A stretch of 64,000 bases of DNA from Bacillus infantis (GTDB taxonomy: Bacteria; Bacillota; Bacilli; Bacillales; Cytobacillaceae), in the NCBI RefSeq assembly GCF_020171945.1, contig NZ_JAIVAP010000015.1, positions 1 through 64,000 on the forward strand, in the 5' to 3' direction. Positions 17,467 through 26,759 of this stretch are shown here, in pieces. The position numbers and the translations under genes were made by a program. How positions within the stretch are numbered: the stretch's first letter is position 1; each line of letters opens with the position of its first letter. The notes below the pieces were generated by a model. That model had not been told where the DNA came from. It made no database searches and saw only the letters and a program-made list of their open reading frames with translations.

Positions 17467-18635
17467 TATTTCCTGTTTTCAAGAAAGCGGCCGATCCTTT
17501 TTACGGCTTCCTGCAGCTGTTCCATGGATGATGCATATGAACAGCGGATATGCCCTTCCCCGCTTTCTCCAAAGACATTTCCTGGGACGACGGCTACTTT
17601 TTCCTCCAGCAGCAGCTGTTCTGCAAACTGTTCGGAGGTTAATCCTGTTCCTTCAATGGAAGGAAAGGCATAGAAAGCACCGCCGGGGATATGGCACGGC
17701 AGCCCGATATCCTCCAGGGACTGCACGAAATAATTGCGGCGGCGCCGGTAGCTTTTTTGCATGCTGTCCACATCGCCCCTTCCCGTCCTCAGCGCTTCCA
17801 GAGCTGCAAACTGCGCCATTGTCGGTGCACACATCATACTATACTGGTGAATCTTCAGCATGGCCTGGGATATCTCCTTCGGCGCACAAATAAATCCGAG
17901 CCTCCAGCCGGTCATGGCAAAGCCTTTCGAGAATCCTGAGATCAATAATGTTCTCTCCTTCATCCCGCTGATGCTGGCAAAGCTTGTATATGCCTCATCA
18001 TAGACGAGCTCCGCATAAATTTCATCAGACAGCACAAGAAGATCATGCTTTTCTGCAACAGCCGCAATGCCCTCCAGTTCTTTGCCCGAAAGCATCGTGC
18101 CGGTAGGATTATTGGGAGAGCAGAGGAGGATCGCCTTTGTCCGCGAGGTTATCGCCTGTTCCAGCTGGGATGGGAGAATTTTGAAGTCATCCTCCTTTCT
18201 CGTCTGGACAGTAACAGGATTTCCTCCTGCCAGGCTTACAAGCGGAGCATAAGAAACGAAGCAAGGCTCAATCACGATCACTTCGTCCCCCTGATCTAGG
18301 ATGGCCCTTAAAGCGATATCGATTGCCTGGCTTGCCCCTACTGTCACGATGATTTCAGATTCCGGTTCATATTGGACCCCGAAGCTTTTCACCATGTAAG
18401 AGGCAATTTCCTGCCTTAGTTCAAGCAGGCCGGCATTCGCGGTATACGAGGTATATCCCTGCTCCAGCGACAGGATTGCCGCTTCCCTGACGGACCAGGG
18501 GGTAACGAAATCCGGCTCGCCGACACCAAGTGAGATTACGCCTTCCATTCCTGCCGCCAGATCAAAAAAGCGCCTGATGCCTGACGGCTTGAGCTGATCG
18601 ACCTTAGCGGATATATAAGTTTTCGTTTTCATCAT
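17466..18635 (-). CDS. alaT: PLP-dependent aminotransferase, AlaT-like (YugH)
   Basis: A 389-aa class I/II aminotransferase. Features are GVGEPDF near residue 37, the tyrosine in YTANAGLLELR, CSPNNPTG, DEIYAELVY, and the Schiff-base lysine in SGFSKGFAMTGWR. The B. subtilis counterpart makes alanine from pyruvate and is controlled by AlaR. ATG 18635 overlaps the alaR stop by four bases (ATGA), so the two genes form one operon. Its last codons abut the long-hairpin repeat. Confidence 0.9.
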   Translation of the reverse strand: MMKTKTYISAKVDQLKPSGIRRFFDLAAGMEGVISLGVGEPDFVTPWSVREAAILSLEQGYTSYTANAGLLELRQEIASYMVKSFGVQYEPESEIIVTVGASQAIDIALRAILDQGDEVIVIEPCFVSYAPLVSLAGGNPVTVQTRKEDDFKILPSQLEQAITSRTKAILLCSPNNPTGTMLSGKELEGIAAVAEKHDLLVLSDEIYAELVYDEAYTSFASISGMKERTLLISGFSKGFAMTGWRLGFICAPKEISQAMLKIHQYSMMCAPTMAQFAALEALRTGRGDVDSMQKSYRRRRNYFVQSLEDIGLPCHIPGGAFYAFPSIEGTGLTSEQFAEQLLLEEKVAVVPGNVFGESGEGHIRCSYASSMEQLQEAVKRIGRFLENRK

Positions 18636-19132
18636 GGCGATACCACTATTCTTTTATCTTCGTCTTCCTGGTCAAAGATGGTCCCATCATGCTTATATTT
18701 CTTCAGAATGAAATGAGTGGTAGTCGACAGCACTGAATCCAGGGTCGAAAGCTTCTCTGATACAAACCGGGCAACTTCATTCATGGAACGCCCTTCCACA
18801 ATGACAGACAGGTCGTAGGCCCCAGACATAAGATAAACAGAGCTTACCTCCTTGTACCGGTATATCCTCTGTGCGACCTCGTTAAAGCCGACTCCCCTCT
18901 TCGGGGTCACCTTAACATCGATCATGGCGGTTACGCCCTCGTGGCCGTCAATTCTGGCCCAGTCCACTGCAGAGGTATATCGGACAATCACCCGGGACTG
19001 CTCCAGCTTCTCCAGCAGCGCTGCCGCCTCATCAACAGAGATGGCAGCCATTTTCGCCACATCTTCAAGCGGGGTGCGTGCATCTTTTTCCAGAATTTCA
19101 ACAATTTCAAGTTCTTTATCACTCAGTCTCAT
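18632..19132 (-). CDS. alaR: Lrp/AsnC family transcriptional regulator (AlaR/YugG)
   Basis: A 166-aa protein from ATG 19132, after GGGAGGAAGG. The N-terminal winged helix-turn-helix (LSDKELEIVEILEKDARTP) is followed by the ligand-binding RAM/ACT-like domain with YLMSGAYDLSVIVEG. AlaR activates alaT in B. subtilis in response to alanine. The frame can be read five codons further to 19147, but that would use the ribosome binding site as coding sequence. It is first in the alaR-alaT operon. Confidence 0.9.
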   Translation of the reverse strand: MRLSDKELEIVEILEKDARTPLEDVAKMAAISVDEAAALLEKLEQSRVIVRYTSAVDWARIDGHEGVTAMIDVKVTPKRGVGFNEVAQRIYRYKEVSSVYLMSGAYDLSVIVEGRSMNEVARFVSEKLSTLDSVLSTTTHFILKKYKHDGTIFDQEDEDKRIVVSP

Positions 19133-19315
19133 GGACCTTCCTCCCATTCACGTTTAAAATAGTTACATTATAGCAAAATCAGCGAGAGAATATATCTCAC
19201 TTTTCTATTATTTTTCTAAAATAATTTTTTCGCTATGTGTGAAGGTTACCAAAAAGGGAATGATATTACGGATAAAACCTGCCAGGCACTACCATTTTTC
19301 ATAGGGGTGAGGGTA

Positions 19316-20146
19316 ATGATGCAAGCCTTTAAGACTGAAGAAATCGAAGTGAATGGGAATACAATTTATTATGAACAGTACGGACAGGCTTCCTCAAGAG
19401 AGACTATCGTCCTCCTGCACGGCTTTCTTTCCTCCTCCTTCAGTTTCAGGAGACTGATCCCTTTTCTGCAGGAAGACTTCAATGTGATTTCTATCGATCT
19501 GCCCCCGTTTGGAAAAAGCGGGAAATCGGATCGCTATATCTATTCCTACAAAAATACTGCCCAAACAGTCATGCAATTCCTTGAAAAGCTCGGTCTCGAC
19601 AAAGTCACGATTGCCGGCCATTCCATGGGCGGACAGATTTCGCTCAATGTAGCACACCAATATCCTGGCATAATAAAAAAAGCGATCCTTCTTTGCAGCT
19701 CAAGCTATTTGCCCAAATTAAAGATGCCGCTGGTCCTGTCGAGCTACCTCCCTTATTTCCATTTGTATGTAAAGCTGTATCTGCAGCGCTCGGGCGTCCG
19801 GCAGAATTTAAGGAATGTTGTCCATGACCACAGCATGATCACGGATGAAATGATGTACGGATATCTGGCTCCTTTTCTGGAGGATGACATTTTCAAGGCC
19901 TTGACCAGGATGATCAGGCACAGGGAAGGCGACTTGGATGAAAAGGCTCTGAAAGGCATTGACACACCCTGCCTCCTCATATGGGGCGAGCATGACAGGG
20001 TTGTCCCGCTATCCATCGGAAAAAGGCTGGACAGCGACCTGCCAAACTCCAGGCTCATTGTGCTCAAAGACACAGGACATCTTGTCCCGGAAGAACGGCC
20101 GGAAGAAGTGTACAGCCATATGAAGGCATTTATTTGCGCCAAATGA
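19316..20146 (+). CDS. yugF: alpha/beta hydrolase (YugF-like)
   Basis: A 276-aa alpha/beta hydrolase. The oxyanion-side motif is LLHGFLSS, the nucleophile is in GHSMGG, the acid in WGEHDRVVP and the histidine in DTGHLVPEE. The substrate is unknown. ATG 19316 has GGGGTGAGGG upstream; an in-frame ORF to 19235 lacks start signals. The position between alaR and yugE matches B. subtilis yugF. It ends at a strong terminator. Confidence 0.9.
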   Translation: MMQAFKTEEIEVNGNTIYYEQYGQASSRETIVLLHGFLSSSFSFRRLIPFLQEDFNVISIDLPPFGKSGKSDRYIYSYKNTAQTVMQFLEKLGLDKVTIAGHSMGGQISLNVAHQYPGIIKKAILLCSSSYLPKLKMPLVLSSYLPYFHLYVKLYLQRSGVRQNLRNVVHDHSMITDEMMYGYLAPFLEDDIFKALTRMIRHREGDLDEKALKGIDTPCLLIWGEHDRVVPLSIGKRLDSDLPNSRLIVLKDTGHLVPEERPEEVYSHMKAFICAK

Positions 20147-20150
20147 TATA

Positions 20151-20187
20151 AGAATGGCCGGACACCCATTTGGTGCCGGCCATTCTT
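20151..20187. terminator. bidirectional terminator between yugF and yugE
   Basis: Stem AGAATGGCCGG / CCGGCCATTCT with additional CACC/GGTG pairing inside. Confidence 0.85.
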
Positions 20188-20200
20188 CAACGTACATGAT

Positions 20201-20461
20201 TTATATCGTGCAGCTCCCGCTGTTTTTAATAACAAGGAGCGTGTCAGCCATCTTTTTGCACTGCTCCAGAGGGATGATGCTTTCGAAGGAAAATTCATAA
20301 ATGCCCTGGATTTTCCGTGCGAGTTTATCGGGGCTGTCCAAATCATGAACGGCCTGGATGGCGTCTGCTATTTCAGTATCATAATTCCCTTCCCCGCAGC
20401 GGAAAGGATCCCATTGATCCAGTGCCTGGTACATCATCATGTGCATAACCTGGACTTCCAT
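20201..20461 (-). CDS. yugE: DUF1871 family protein (YugE)
   Basis: An 86-aa small acidic, helical cytosolic protein matching B. subtilis YugE in length and position. Conserved-looking stretches are QALDQWDPF near the N-terminus and ADAIQAVHDLDSP in the middle. Function is unknown. ATG 20461 has AGGTGG upstream. It is divergent from patB. Confidence 0.85.
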   Translation of the reverse strand: MEVQVMHMMMYQALDQWDPFRCGEGNYDTEIADAIQAVHDLDSPDKLARKIQGIYEFSFESIIPLEQCKKMADTLLVIKNSGSCTI

Positions 20462-20548
20462 TAGAAACCACCTTTTTGATTTAATTTTGCCTGCCCATAT
20501 CTTATCATAAGAATATCAGGACCGAAAACTGCAATCCAGGAGGTTATC

Positions 20549-21718
20549 ATGACAATATATGACTTTCATAAATCAATCAGCAGATATGAAACAGCTTCTG
20601 TGAAATGGGAGCTGACAAAAGATGTATTTGGCTCTTCGGATGTGCTTCCTATGTGGGTGGCAGATATGGACTTCGAACCTCCTGAAGAGGTGCAGACTGC
20701 AATCAGCAAAAGGGCCAGCCACGAGGTCTTCGGCTACACATTTGTCCCACCTTCTGCATCTGAAGCCGTCCAGCAGTGGCAGAAGGATCAATCCGGCTGG
20801 GAAATAGGGAGATCCTGGTTGTTATTCAGCCCGGGGGTGGTCCCTTCCATCAGCCTTGCCGTCCAGGCATTCACAAGTCCCGGAGATAAAATTATGCTTC
20901 AGTCCCCTGTTTACACGCCTTTCTTTGAGATGATTGAAAAGAATGGGCGCATGGTCGTCAACTCTCCGCTGGCCCTAGTGGAGCAGCGCTATGAAATCGA
21001 CTTTCAACGTTTCGAGGAAGAGCTGAAAAAGGGCATTAAGCTTTTCTTGCTCTGCAGTCCGCATAACCCGGGCGGCCGGGTTTGGAAAAAAGAGGAGCTT
21101 TTGAAAATAGGGGAATTATGCAAAAAATACGGGTGCCTGATTCTCTCAGATGAAATCCATTCAGATCTGGTATTTTCACCACACAAGCATATTCCGATTG
21201 CATCTCTTTCCAAGGAATTCCGGGATATTACAATTACATGCATCGCGCCGAGCAAGACCTTTAATATTGCCGGGCTGCAATCATCAGCAGTAATCATCCC
21301 CAATGAGCAGCTTCGCGACAAATTCAAGGCTATCCAGGCACAGCAGGGCTTTTTCACTTTGAACATCTTTGGCATCACCGCCATGGAGGCAGCCTATCGG
21401 CATGGACGTGACTGGCTGGATCAGCTCTTGACTTATCTGCAGGCAAATTACGAAATCGCCCGGAGCTTCATAGAAAGGGAGCTTCCTCCGGTCAAGGTCA
21501 TGGATCTTGAAGCGACCTACCTGATGTGGCTTGACTGCCGGGAACTCTCTCTCCCGGATAAAGACCTTAATTCACTTCTCATTGAAAAAGGCAGGCTCGC
21601 GCTTGAGCCTGGCACAAAATACGGCCCAGGCGGCGAAGGATTTGTCCGGATGAATATTGCCTGCCCGCGTGAAACTCTGGAGGAAGGACTGAAGCGGCTG
21701 AAACTCGCTTTTTCCTGA
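20549..21718 (+). CDS. patB: cystathionine beta-lyase / C-S lyase PatB (MalY family)
   Basis: A 389-aa PLP enzyme of the MalY/PatB subgroup. The N-terminal VLPMWVADMDF is diagnostic; CSPHNPGGRVW, SDEIHSDLVF and the PLP lysine in APSKTFNIAGLQ follow. It cleaves C-S bonds of cystathionine or cysteine conjugates, releasing pyruvate and ammonia. ATG 20549 follows CAGGAGG. It sits next to yugE as in B. subtilis. Confidence 0.94.
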   Translation: MTIYDFHKSISRYETASVKWELTKDVFGSSDVLPMWVADMDFEPPEEVQTAISKRASHEVFGYTFVPPSASEAVQQWQKDQSGWEIGRSWLLFSPGVVPSISLAVQAFTSPGDKIMLQSPVYTPFFEMIEKNGRMVVNSPLALVEQRYEIDFQRFEEELKKGIKLFLLCSPHNPGGRVWKKEELLKIGELCKKYGCLILSDEIHSDLVFSPHKHIPIASLSKEFRDITITCIAPSKTFNIAGLQSSAVIIPNEQLRDKFKAIQAQQGFFTLNIFGITAMEAAYRHGRDWLDQLLTYLQANYEIARSFIERELPPVKVMDLEATYLMWLDCRELSLPDKDLNSLLIEKGRLALEPGTKYGPGGEGFVRMNIACPRETLEEGLKRLKLAFS

Positions 21719-21739
21719 TTACAATTTAAATGGCACAAA

Positions 21740-21771
21740 AAAGAACAGCTCGGGTCAGCTGTTCTTTTTTT
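21740..21771 (+). terminator. terminator of patB
   Basis: AAGAACAGCT-cgggtc-AGCTGTTCTT then a T run. It overlaps the 3' end of the convergent small gene. Confidence 0.88.
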
Positions 21772-21967
21772 GCAGGCTGTCCTGCTTCATGATTTGATTT
21801 TCCAGCTCTTTCGCCTTTTTTTCCTCGCGCTTTGATGCTCTGATGATCAGGCGCATGGCGATGATCGCTCCAATTAAAAATATGGTAAACGTTATGGATG
21901 CCGGAATATACTCCGACTTATCTTCCGGGAAATATAGGAACAGAGACAAAATATAAGCCTGGATCAT
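21755..21967 (-). CDS. 70-aa membrane protein, unknown function
   Basis: One clear membrane segment (about residues 22-43, ITFTIFLIGAIIAMRLII) is followed by a highly charged helical tail (ASKREEKKAKELENQ). AGGA lies eight bases before ATG 21967. It is probably a single-pass protein with its tail in the cytosol. Its stop codon lies inside the patB terminator stem. Family not recognised. Confidence 0.6.
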   Translation of the reverse strand: MIQAYILSLFLYFPEDKSEYIPASITFTIFLIGAIIAMRLIIRASKREEKKAKELENQIMKQDSLQKKNS

Positions 21968-22039
21968 TCGTTTTCTTCCTTTCTGCCAAAAGCAGTGGTC
22001 AGCCTTATTATATCAGCTGGGCTTGTCCTGTCCAAGCGG

Positions 22040-22786
22040 CTACTTTATTACTTTTATCTCCTGGATTTTTACATCTTCAACCGGCCGGTCGGATTCATCT
22101 GTTTCTGCAGCTGCAATTTCATCGACGATTTCCATGCCTTCGATCACCTGCCCAAAGACAGTGTGGCGGGAATCCAGCCAAGGAGTCCCCCCATTATCGT
22201 AAGCTGCAACAATCTCTTCTGGATACCCTGCTTTTTCCATCTGTTCCTTCATGCCCGCTTCTGCTGTACTCTTTTGTACGATGAAGAACTGGCTTCCGTT
22301 CGTGTTGGCGCCGCTGTTCGCCATGGATAAAGCACCGCGGAGGTTGTACAGTTTATCTGAGAACTCATCCTCAAACGGCTGCCCGTAAATGCTCTCTCCG
22401 CCCATGCCTGTCCCGTCCGGATCTCCTCCCTGGATCATAAAGTCATTGATGACCCGGTGGAAGATAAGTCCGTCATAATAGCCCTCTTCACTATGGGTGA
22501 TGAAGTTCTCTACCGCCTTTGGAGCATGGTCAGGGAAAAGCTTAATCTTAATAGTCCCCATTGATGTCTCCATTTCCACGAGTCGTTCATTCTCCCCAAC
22601 TTCCGCTGTGAGCTGCGGATAGCCTCCCTCAGAGCTCTTCTCCTCTGCGGCCTGTTCACCTTGCTTTCCTTCTGATGCTCCTGCGCCTTTCTTGCCGGCA
22701 CTGCTGTTTTGATCAGTGCTTGTCCCGCACGCAGCCAGCAGCATTATCGCTGCTGCAAGGAAAAGGTATATGAAATTCTTTTTCAT
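22040..22786 (-). CDS. cyclophilin-type peptidyl-prolyl isomerase lipoprotein
   Basis: A 248-aa protein with a lipoprotein signal peptide: a basic start, a hydrophobic stretch and lipobox LLAAC with lipidated Cys20. A low-complexity Ser/Gly/Glu linker runs to about residue 60. The cyclophilin domain follows, with [32 protein letters not shown] and HTVFGQV. It should fold proteins outside the membrane by cis-trans isomerisation of prolines. B. subtilis PpiB is cytosolic; this is the exported version seen in many other bacilli. Confidence 0.93.
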   Translation of the reverse strand: MKKNFIYLFLAAAIMLLAACGTSTDQNSSAGKKGAGASEGKQGEQAAEEKSSEGGYPQLTAEVGENERLVEMETSMGTIKIKLFPDHAPKAVENFITHSEEGYYDGLIFHRVINDFMIQGGDPDGTGMGGESIYGQPFEDEFSDKLYNLRGALSMANSGANTNGSQFFIVQKSTAEAGMKEQMEKAGYPEEIVAAYDNGGTPWLDSRHTVFGQVIEGMEIVDEIAAAETDESDRPVEDVKIQEIKVIK

Positions 22787-22929
22787 GGTTCAGTCCCCCT
22801 CTATTGTTGCTGATAGGTTTGTACCCTCCGCTTTTCTTATAGATTACTGGATTTCCTGTTGCTTTGCACTTTGTTTTTCAAAAAAATTCGGGCATAATGG
22901 GAAGAAAAGCTTCAAAGGAGGGGACAGCT

Positions 22930-23310
22930 TTGAGTGAATTCCAGGTGGGAGCTCAGGTGACGGCCATTTACAAAACAGGTAAGTATATCGGGGAGATTAC
23001 GGATATACGGCCCCAGCATTATCTTGTCAGGGTGCTTGCTGTTGAAAAGCATCCGATGCAGGGAGACCTTCATAATCCAAAGCAGGCAGATGTCATGATG
23101 TTCCATGAGCGCAGGGCGCTTGCTTATAGAGAGCAGACAAATGTTCCTAAACAGATGGTCAGGACATATGAGGGAAGCATCCCGGACTATAAGACGTCTC
23201 TTAAGCAAGCACTGGATAATATGAAAAGCGGGCTTTTGGAGGATGATTCTGAATGGGCGAGGCGCTCCCTTGAGAATGCGGAGCAGCTGGAAGCCGATTA
23301 TTTTAAATAA
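22930..23310 (+). CDS. kapB: kinase-associated protein KapB
   Basis: A 126-aa protein from TTG 22930, seven bases after AAAGGAGGGG; in-frame upstream ATGs would precede that site. It has a beta-barrel-like N-terminal half (VGAQVTAIYKTGKYIGEI) and a helical C-terminus, matching KapB. In B. subtilis KapB is described as a sporulation-kinase-associated protein acting in the phosphorelay. It is followed by kapD on the opposite strand. Confidence 0.85.
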   Translation: MSEFQVGAQVTAIYKTGKYIGEITDIRPQHYLVRVLAVEKHPMQGDLHNPKQADVMMFHERRALAYREQTNVPKQMVRTYEGSIPDYKTSLKQALDNMKSGLLEDDSEWARRSLENAEQLEADYFK

Positions 23311-23318
23311 AACGAGCT

Positions 23319-23350
23319 AAAGCCAAATCCATCTGCGGGTTTGGCTTTTA
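23319..23350. terminator. terminator between kapB and kapD
   Basis: Stem AAAGCCAAA(TCC) / (GGG)TTTGGCTTT lies between the convergent genes; it slightly overlaps the kapD stop. Confidence 0.8.
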
Positions 23351-23968
23351 TGCAAAGCGGTTTAAAAGCTTGGAAAGGTCGATCCTGTCTCCAATTGTCG
23401 TGGGCTCGTGGTTTTGGAGATATCTTTTATCTTTCTCGACAAGCTGATAGATTTTATAGGTTGTCAGCGCATCATCCAAAGCACGATGGTGCCTGCCTGT
23501 TCCTTCCTTTCCATATTCCTTCACCGCTTTCCATAGGCCGGTCTGGTTCTGGTCACCAAAAAAACGTTTATATTCCATCGACAAATCAACTTCCTTCCCT
23601 TTAAATGGAAAGCCGATTCCGGCATGGCTGCAATTTTGGCGGAGCACCTTCATATCCATATTGCCCCAGGTTACAATTTCATCAGCTTTATTGCCCCCCA
23701 TCTGCTCAAGTCTGCAGATCAGATCGGCCAATGAAATCCCTTTATCCACCTGCTCCTGGCTGATATGTAAAAAAGACTTGCATCTTTCGGATAGTTCCGG
23801 AAAACGGATGGGAGCCACAAAAGAGGAAAACTGTTCTAGTATCGCTCCATTTTGGACAGACACCGCGCCCGCCTCAATGATCTCCGGAGAAAACCCTTTA
23901 TAATTTTCGTTTTTATCTGGCATGGTGAATTCAAAGTCGATAAACAAGCAGAGTTTTCCATCTTCCAT
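23348..23968 (-). CDS. kapD: 3'-5' exonuclease KapD
   Basis: A 206-aa DEDDh exonuclease. Catalytic residues lie in FIDFEFT (about 9-15), VTWGNMD and HHRALDDA. B. subtilis KapD is reported as an inhibitor of the KinA pathway to sporulation; biochemically the family trims RNA or DNA 3' ends. ATG 23968 follows AAGGAGGG. The kapB/kapD/pbpD group is as in B. subtilis. Confidence 0.92.
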   Translation of the reverse strand: MEDGKLCLFIDFEFTMPDKNENYKGFSPEIIEAGAVSVQNGAILEQFSSFVAPIRFPELSERCKSFLHISQEQVDKGISLADLICRLEQMGGNKADEIVTWGNMDMKVLRQNCSHAGIGFPFKGKEVDLSMEYKRFFGDQNQTGLWKAVKEYGKEGTGRHHRALDDALTTYKIYQLVEKDKRYLQNHEPTTIGDRIDLSKLLNRFA

Positions 23969-24170
23969 TACCAGCCCTCCTTACTGATCACGATTACACC
24001 ATTTACCATTTATTATATCACCAAAAGATAATATTTTTACTATTCAGTAAATTATTTCTTGCTTTATATTTTACAATCTCACAAAAAAATGAATGATGCC
24101 GATAATACGTATAGCACACCTTTTGAGTCCGGCATGAATGCCCTATTATATAAGAAACGGAGAAACAGGC

Positions 24171-25994
24171 ATGAAAACACTGACGGGATATTTAACAATT
24201 GCCTTCATCCTGCCTTTCTTTGTGCTGTTTGTCTATAAAACGGCCGATGAAGCCAGCCGATTGGAAAGCCTTCCCCACTTTTTGGACAGCAGGATTGAAG
24301 TGACTAACGCAGCATCATTTCCTCAGACCAGCCTGATGACTGACCAGGATGGAAATGTGATTTCTGAAATCTTTACACCCTATAACCGCATTCCGCTTGA
24401 AGCTGAAGATATTCCCGAATTCTTGAAAAAGCTGGTGGTTGCCTCGGAGGATGAGCGGTTTTATGAGCACAAGGGTTTCGATTTAACTGCCATTGGCAGG
24501 GCATTGGCTGCAAATGCAGATAACGGCACTATTGAGGAAGGCGGCAGCACGATTACACAGCAGCTGGCCAGGAATCTGTACCTGACCCATGAGCAGACAT
24601 ATAACCGCAAGCTGACTGAGCTGCTGTATGCCTATCAAATGGAGAGGATGTATTCCAAGGAAGAAATACTATCTTATTATTTGAACAGTATCTATTTCCA
24701 GAATGGGGCATACGGAATCGAAGCAGCATCAAAGGTTTATTTTCAGACTGAGGCCGCAAATCTTTCGTATGCGCAGCTGGCTTTCTTGGCTGCCATCCCG
24801 AACAACCCCTCCTTGTATGATCCTGCCAAACATTTTGACAGGACAAAAAAAAGGCAGGAGCTGCTGATTGACGTGCTTGCTGAAAAGGGGGAAATATCCC
24901 CTGAAGATGCGAAGGCTTTGAAAGGCGAAAAAATTGCCTTAACACTGGCGGACCGGATCGACCTTTATCCAGATTACACAACATATGCCGAGGCTGAGCT
25001 GAGAGAATTGATCCGGTTCAGGGAAGGCATCCCCCCAGATTCAGAGGAAGAGCTGGACAGCAGGGTGGAGCAGGTTCTCCAGGCAGGGGCGGTCATCCAT
25101 ACCTCCCTGGATCCTGTTCTTCAGCAAAAAGCTGTTCATGCAGCCTCCGCCCATCTGCCTGATCAGAAGGCAGAAGCAGCTGCAGCCGTCGTCAAGAACA
25201 GCACCCGCGGACTGGCTGCCCTCACAGGCGGGAGGGATTACAGGAAATACGACTTTAACAGAGGCTACCAGGCCTTCAGGCAGCCGGGCTCTGCCATCAA
25301 GCCTTTGCTTGTGTATGCCCCTTATATTGAAAGGACGCGCCCGCTGATCAATCAGAAGGTAGATGCCGGCCCCCTTTGTATCAGCGGCTATTGCCCCCAT
25401 AATTACAGCGGTAAAAATTATGGAAAGGTGAGCCTGGAACAAGCCTTTATCCACTCCTATAATACACCTGCGGTCAGGCTCCTGAGCATGATAGGAATAA
25501 AAGAAGGCTTCAAGGATCTGGACAAATTCGGATTCAGTAAAGTAGGAAAGCCAGACCAGTCGCTTGCTGCTGCAATCGGCGGATTCAGCAGGGGTGTTTC
25601 CCCCTTGGAGCTCGCAGGAGCGTACACCGTTTTTGCCAATGGAGGCATTTATCAGCCTGCAAGAGCCATCCAAAAGGTCACAGACAAAAACGGCAGCCTG
25701 CTGTATGCATGGGAAGACCAGCCAGTGAGAGTCTGGAGCAATGAAACCATAGATAAGATGAGACTGCTGCTGCAGGAAACCGTCGCAGCAGGAACCGGCA
25801 GGAAAGCTTATTTTCCAGGAGGCTATACAGGGGGCAAGACCGGAACAACCAATGATTATAAAGATTACTGGTTTGCCGGGCTCACCGATGAATATACGGC
25901 AGCAGTATGGGTCGGCAAGGATCAGCCGGAAAGCATGGAATCATATGAAAAGATGGCCCCGCACTTATTGATCTGGAAGGATATCCTGAAATAG
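24171..25994 (+). CDS. pbpD: class A penicillin-binding protein 4 (PBP1a family)
   Basis: A 607-aa bifunctional peptidoglycan synthase from ATG 24171, eight bases after GGAGA. There is one N-terminal membrane anchor (about 5-22). The glycosyltransferase 51 domain (about 60-230) has SEDERFYEHKGFD, GGSTITQQLARN and KEEILSYYLNSIYF. The transpeptidase domain has the active-site serine in SAIK (374-377), SYN at 429-431 and KTGT from 556. It polymerises and cross-links glycan strands outside the membrane. It lies after kapD as in B. subtilis. Confidence 0.94.
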   Translation: MKTLTGYLTIAFILPFFVLFVYKTADEASRLESLPHFLDSRIEVTNAASFPQTSLMTDQDGNVISEIFTPYNRIPLEAEDIPEFLKKLVVASEDERFYEHKGFDLTAIGRALAANADNGTIEEGGSTITQQLARNLYLTHEQTYNRKLTELLYAYQMERMYSKEEILSYYLNSIYFQNGAYGIEAASKVYFQTEAANLSYAQLAFLAAIPNNPSLYDPAKHFDRTKKRQELLIDVLAEKGEISPEDAKALKGEKIALTLADRIDLYPDYTTYAEAELRELIRFREGIPPDSEEELDSRVEQVLQAGAVIHTSLDPVLQQKAVHAASAHLPDQKAEAAAAVVKNSTRGLAALTGGRDYRKYDFNRGYQAFRQPGSAIKPLLVYAPYIERTRPLINQKVDAGPLCISGYCPHNYSGKNYGKVSLEQAFIHSYNTPAVRLLSMIGIKEGFKDLDKFGFSKVGKPDQSLAAAIGGFSRGVSPLELAGAYTVFANGGIYQPARAIQKVTDKNGSLLYAWEDQPVRVWSNETIDKMRLLLQETVAAGTGRKAYFPGGYTGGKTGTTNDYKDYWFAGLTDEYTAAVWVGKDQPESMESYEKMAPHLLIWKDILK

Positions 25995-25995
25995 T

Positions 25996-26033
25996 AAAGC
26001 AGCAGATTGCCTGCAGGCACTCTGCTGCTTTTG
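25996..26033. terminator. terminator between pbpD and yufK
   Basis: Stem AAAGCAGCAGA / TCTGCTGCTTT with an inner CCTGCAGG palindrome. Confidence 0.85.
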
Positions 26034-26042
26034 CTGTATCCT

Positions 26043-26600
26043 CTATACAGGAAGGCTCGCCATCACACTGTTATAAAGCTTCAATGTCAAAAACAGAAGA
26101 ATGGAAAGCAAAGAGGCCCAGGAAATGACCTGGAAGAAGATGATCCCGATCAATCCGGCCGGAGAGAAAGAACTTCCTGAGATATAGACAAAGTAGATGA
26201 AATAAATGACAGTAGCTGCAAGAAAAATCCCCAGCATAGCGTAAAAGCTGAAAAAGCTGAACAGCGACAGTGCCCCGCCAGCCAGATATATGACTGATCC
26301 GCCCCGGCTTTTCGCGATCGCTTCCCCGCTTTCATCTTTCGAAAAGAAAAGAAGGGATAGCCCATTAATGGTGTCTGCAATCAGCTTCAAGGCAGCAAAA
26401 ATCATAAAGCAGCAGGCCATACAGACGATGATCATTGCCAGCTTAATGCCAGCCTCAGGGAAGAACTCCTTCATGCCTTCATATACTCCCATTCCCAAAA
26501 GCCATCCTTGCAGCTTCTTCTCCGCTATGATTGAAAAAGACAAACTGAATAACAAAATCGCCATTAAAGGGAAATAGCTGGTCAAATACTTATTTTTCAT
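26043..26600 (-). CDS. yufK: YufK family membrane protein (DUF5366)
   Basis: A 185-aa protein, the same length as B. subtilis YufK, with five hydrophobic helices. It starts MKNKYLTSYFPLMAILLFSL and has charged loops such as KDESGEAIAKSRGG. Function is unknown. ATG 26600 follows GGGGG by six bases. Its place between pbpD and the mrp operon supports the call. It is divergent from the next gene. Confidence 0.82.
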   Translation of the reverse strand: MKNKYLTSYFPLMAILLFSLSFSIIAEKKLQGWLLGMGVYEGMKEFFPEAGIKLAMIIVCMACCFMIFAALKLIADTINGLSLLFFSKDESGEAIAKSRGGSVIYLAGGALSLFSFFSFYAMLGIFLAATVIYFIYFVYISGSSFSPAGLIGIIFFQVISWASLLSILLFLTLKLYNSVMASLPV

Positions 26601-26730
26601 ATGAAGCCCCCTTAGTCCCGGAATCCCTAATTACATTATCGGCGCATCTGGCCATATGTACAGGCAATACACATGAAACCAGCAAAAAATCTGCTCTAAA
26701 AGCAGCAATCATTTAATAAGATAATAAAAA

Positions 26731-26744
26731 TGAAAGCGCTAACA
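26731..26744. promoter_or_regulatory. cre site (CcpA operator)
   Basis: TGAAAGCGCTAACA matches the consensus TGWAANCGNTNWCA at all 14 positions. It lies immediately before the ribosome binding site of the downstream gene, where bound CcpA would be expected to block transcription in the presence of glucose. Confidence 0.7.
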
Positions 26745-26759
26745 TTAGGGGGATTGAAT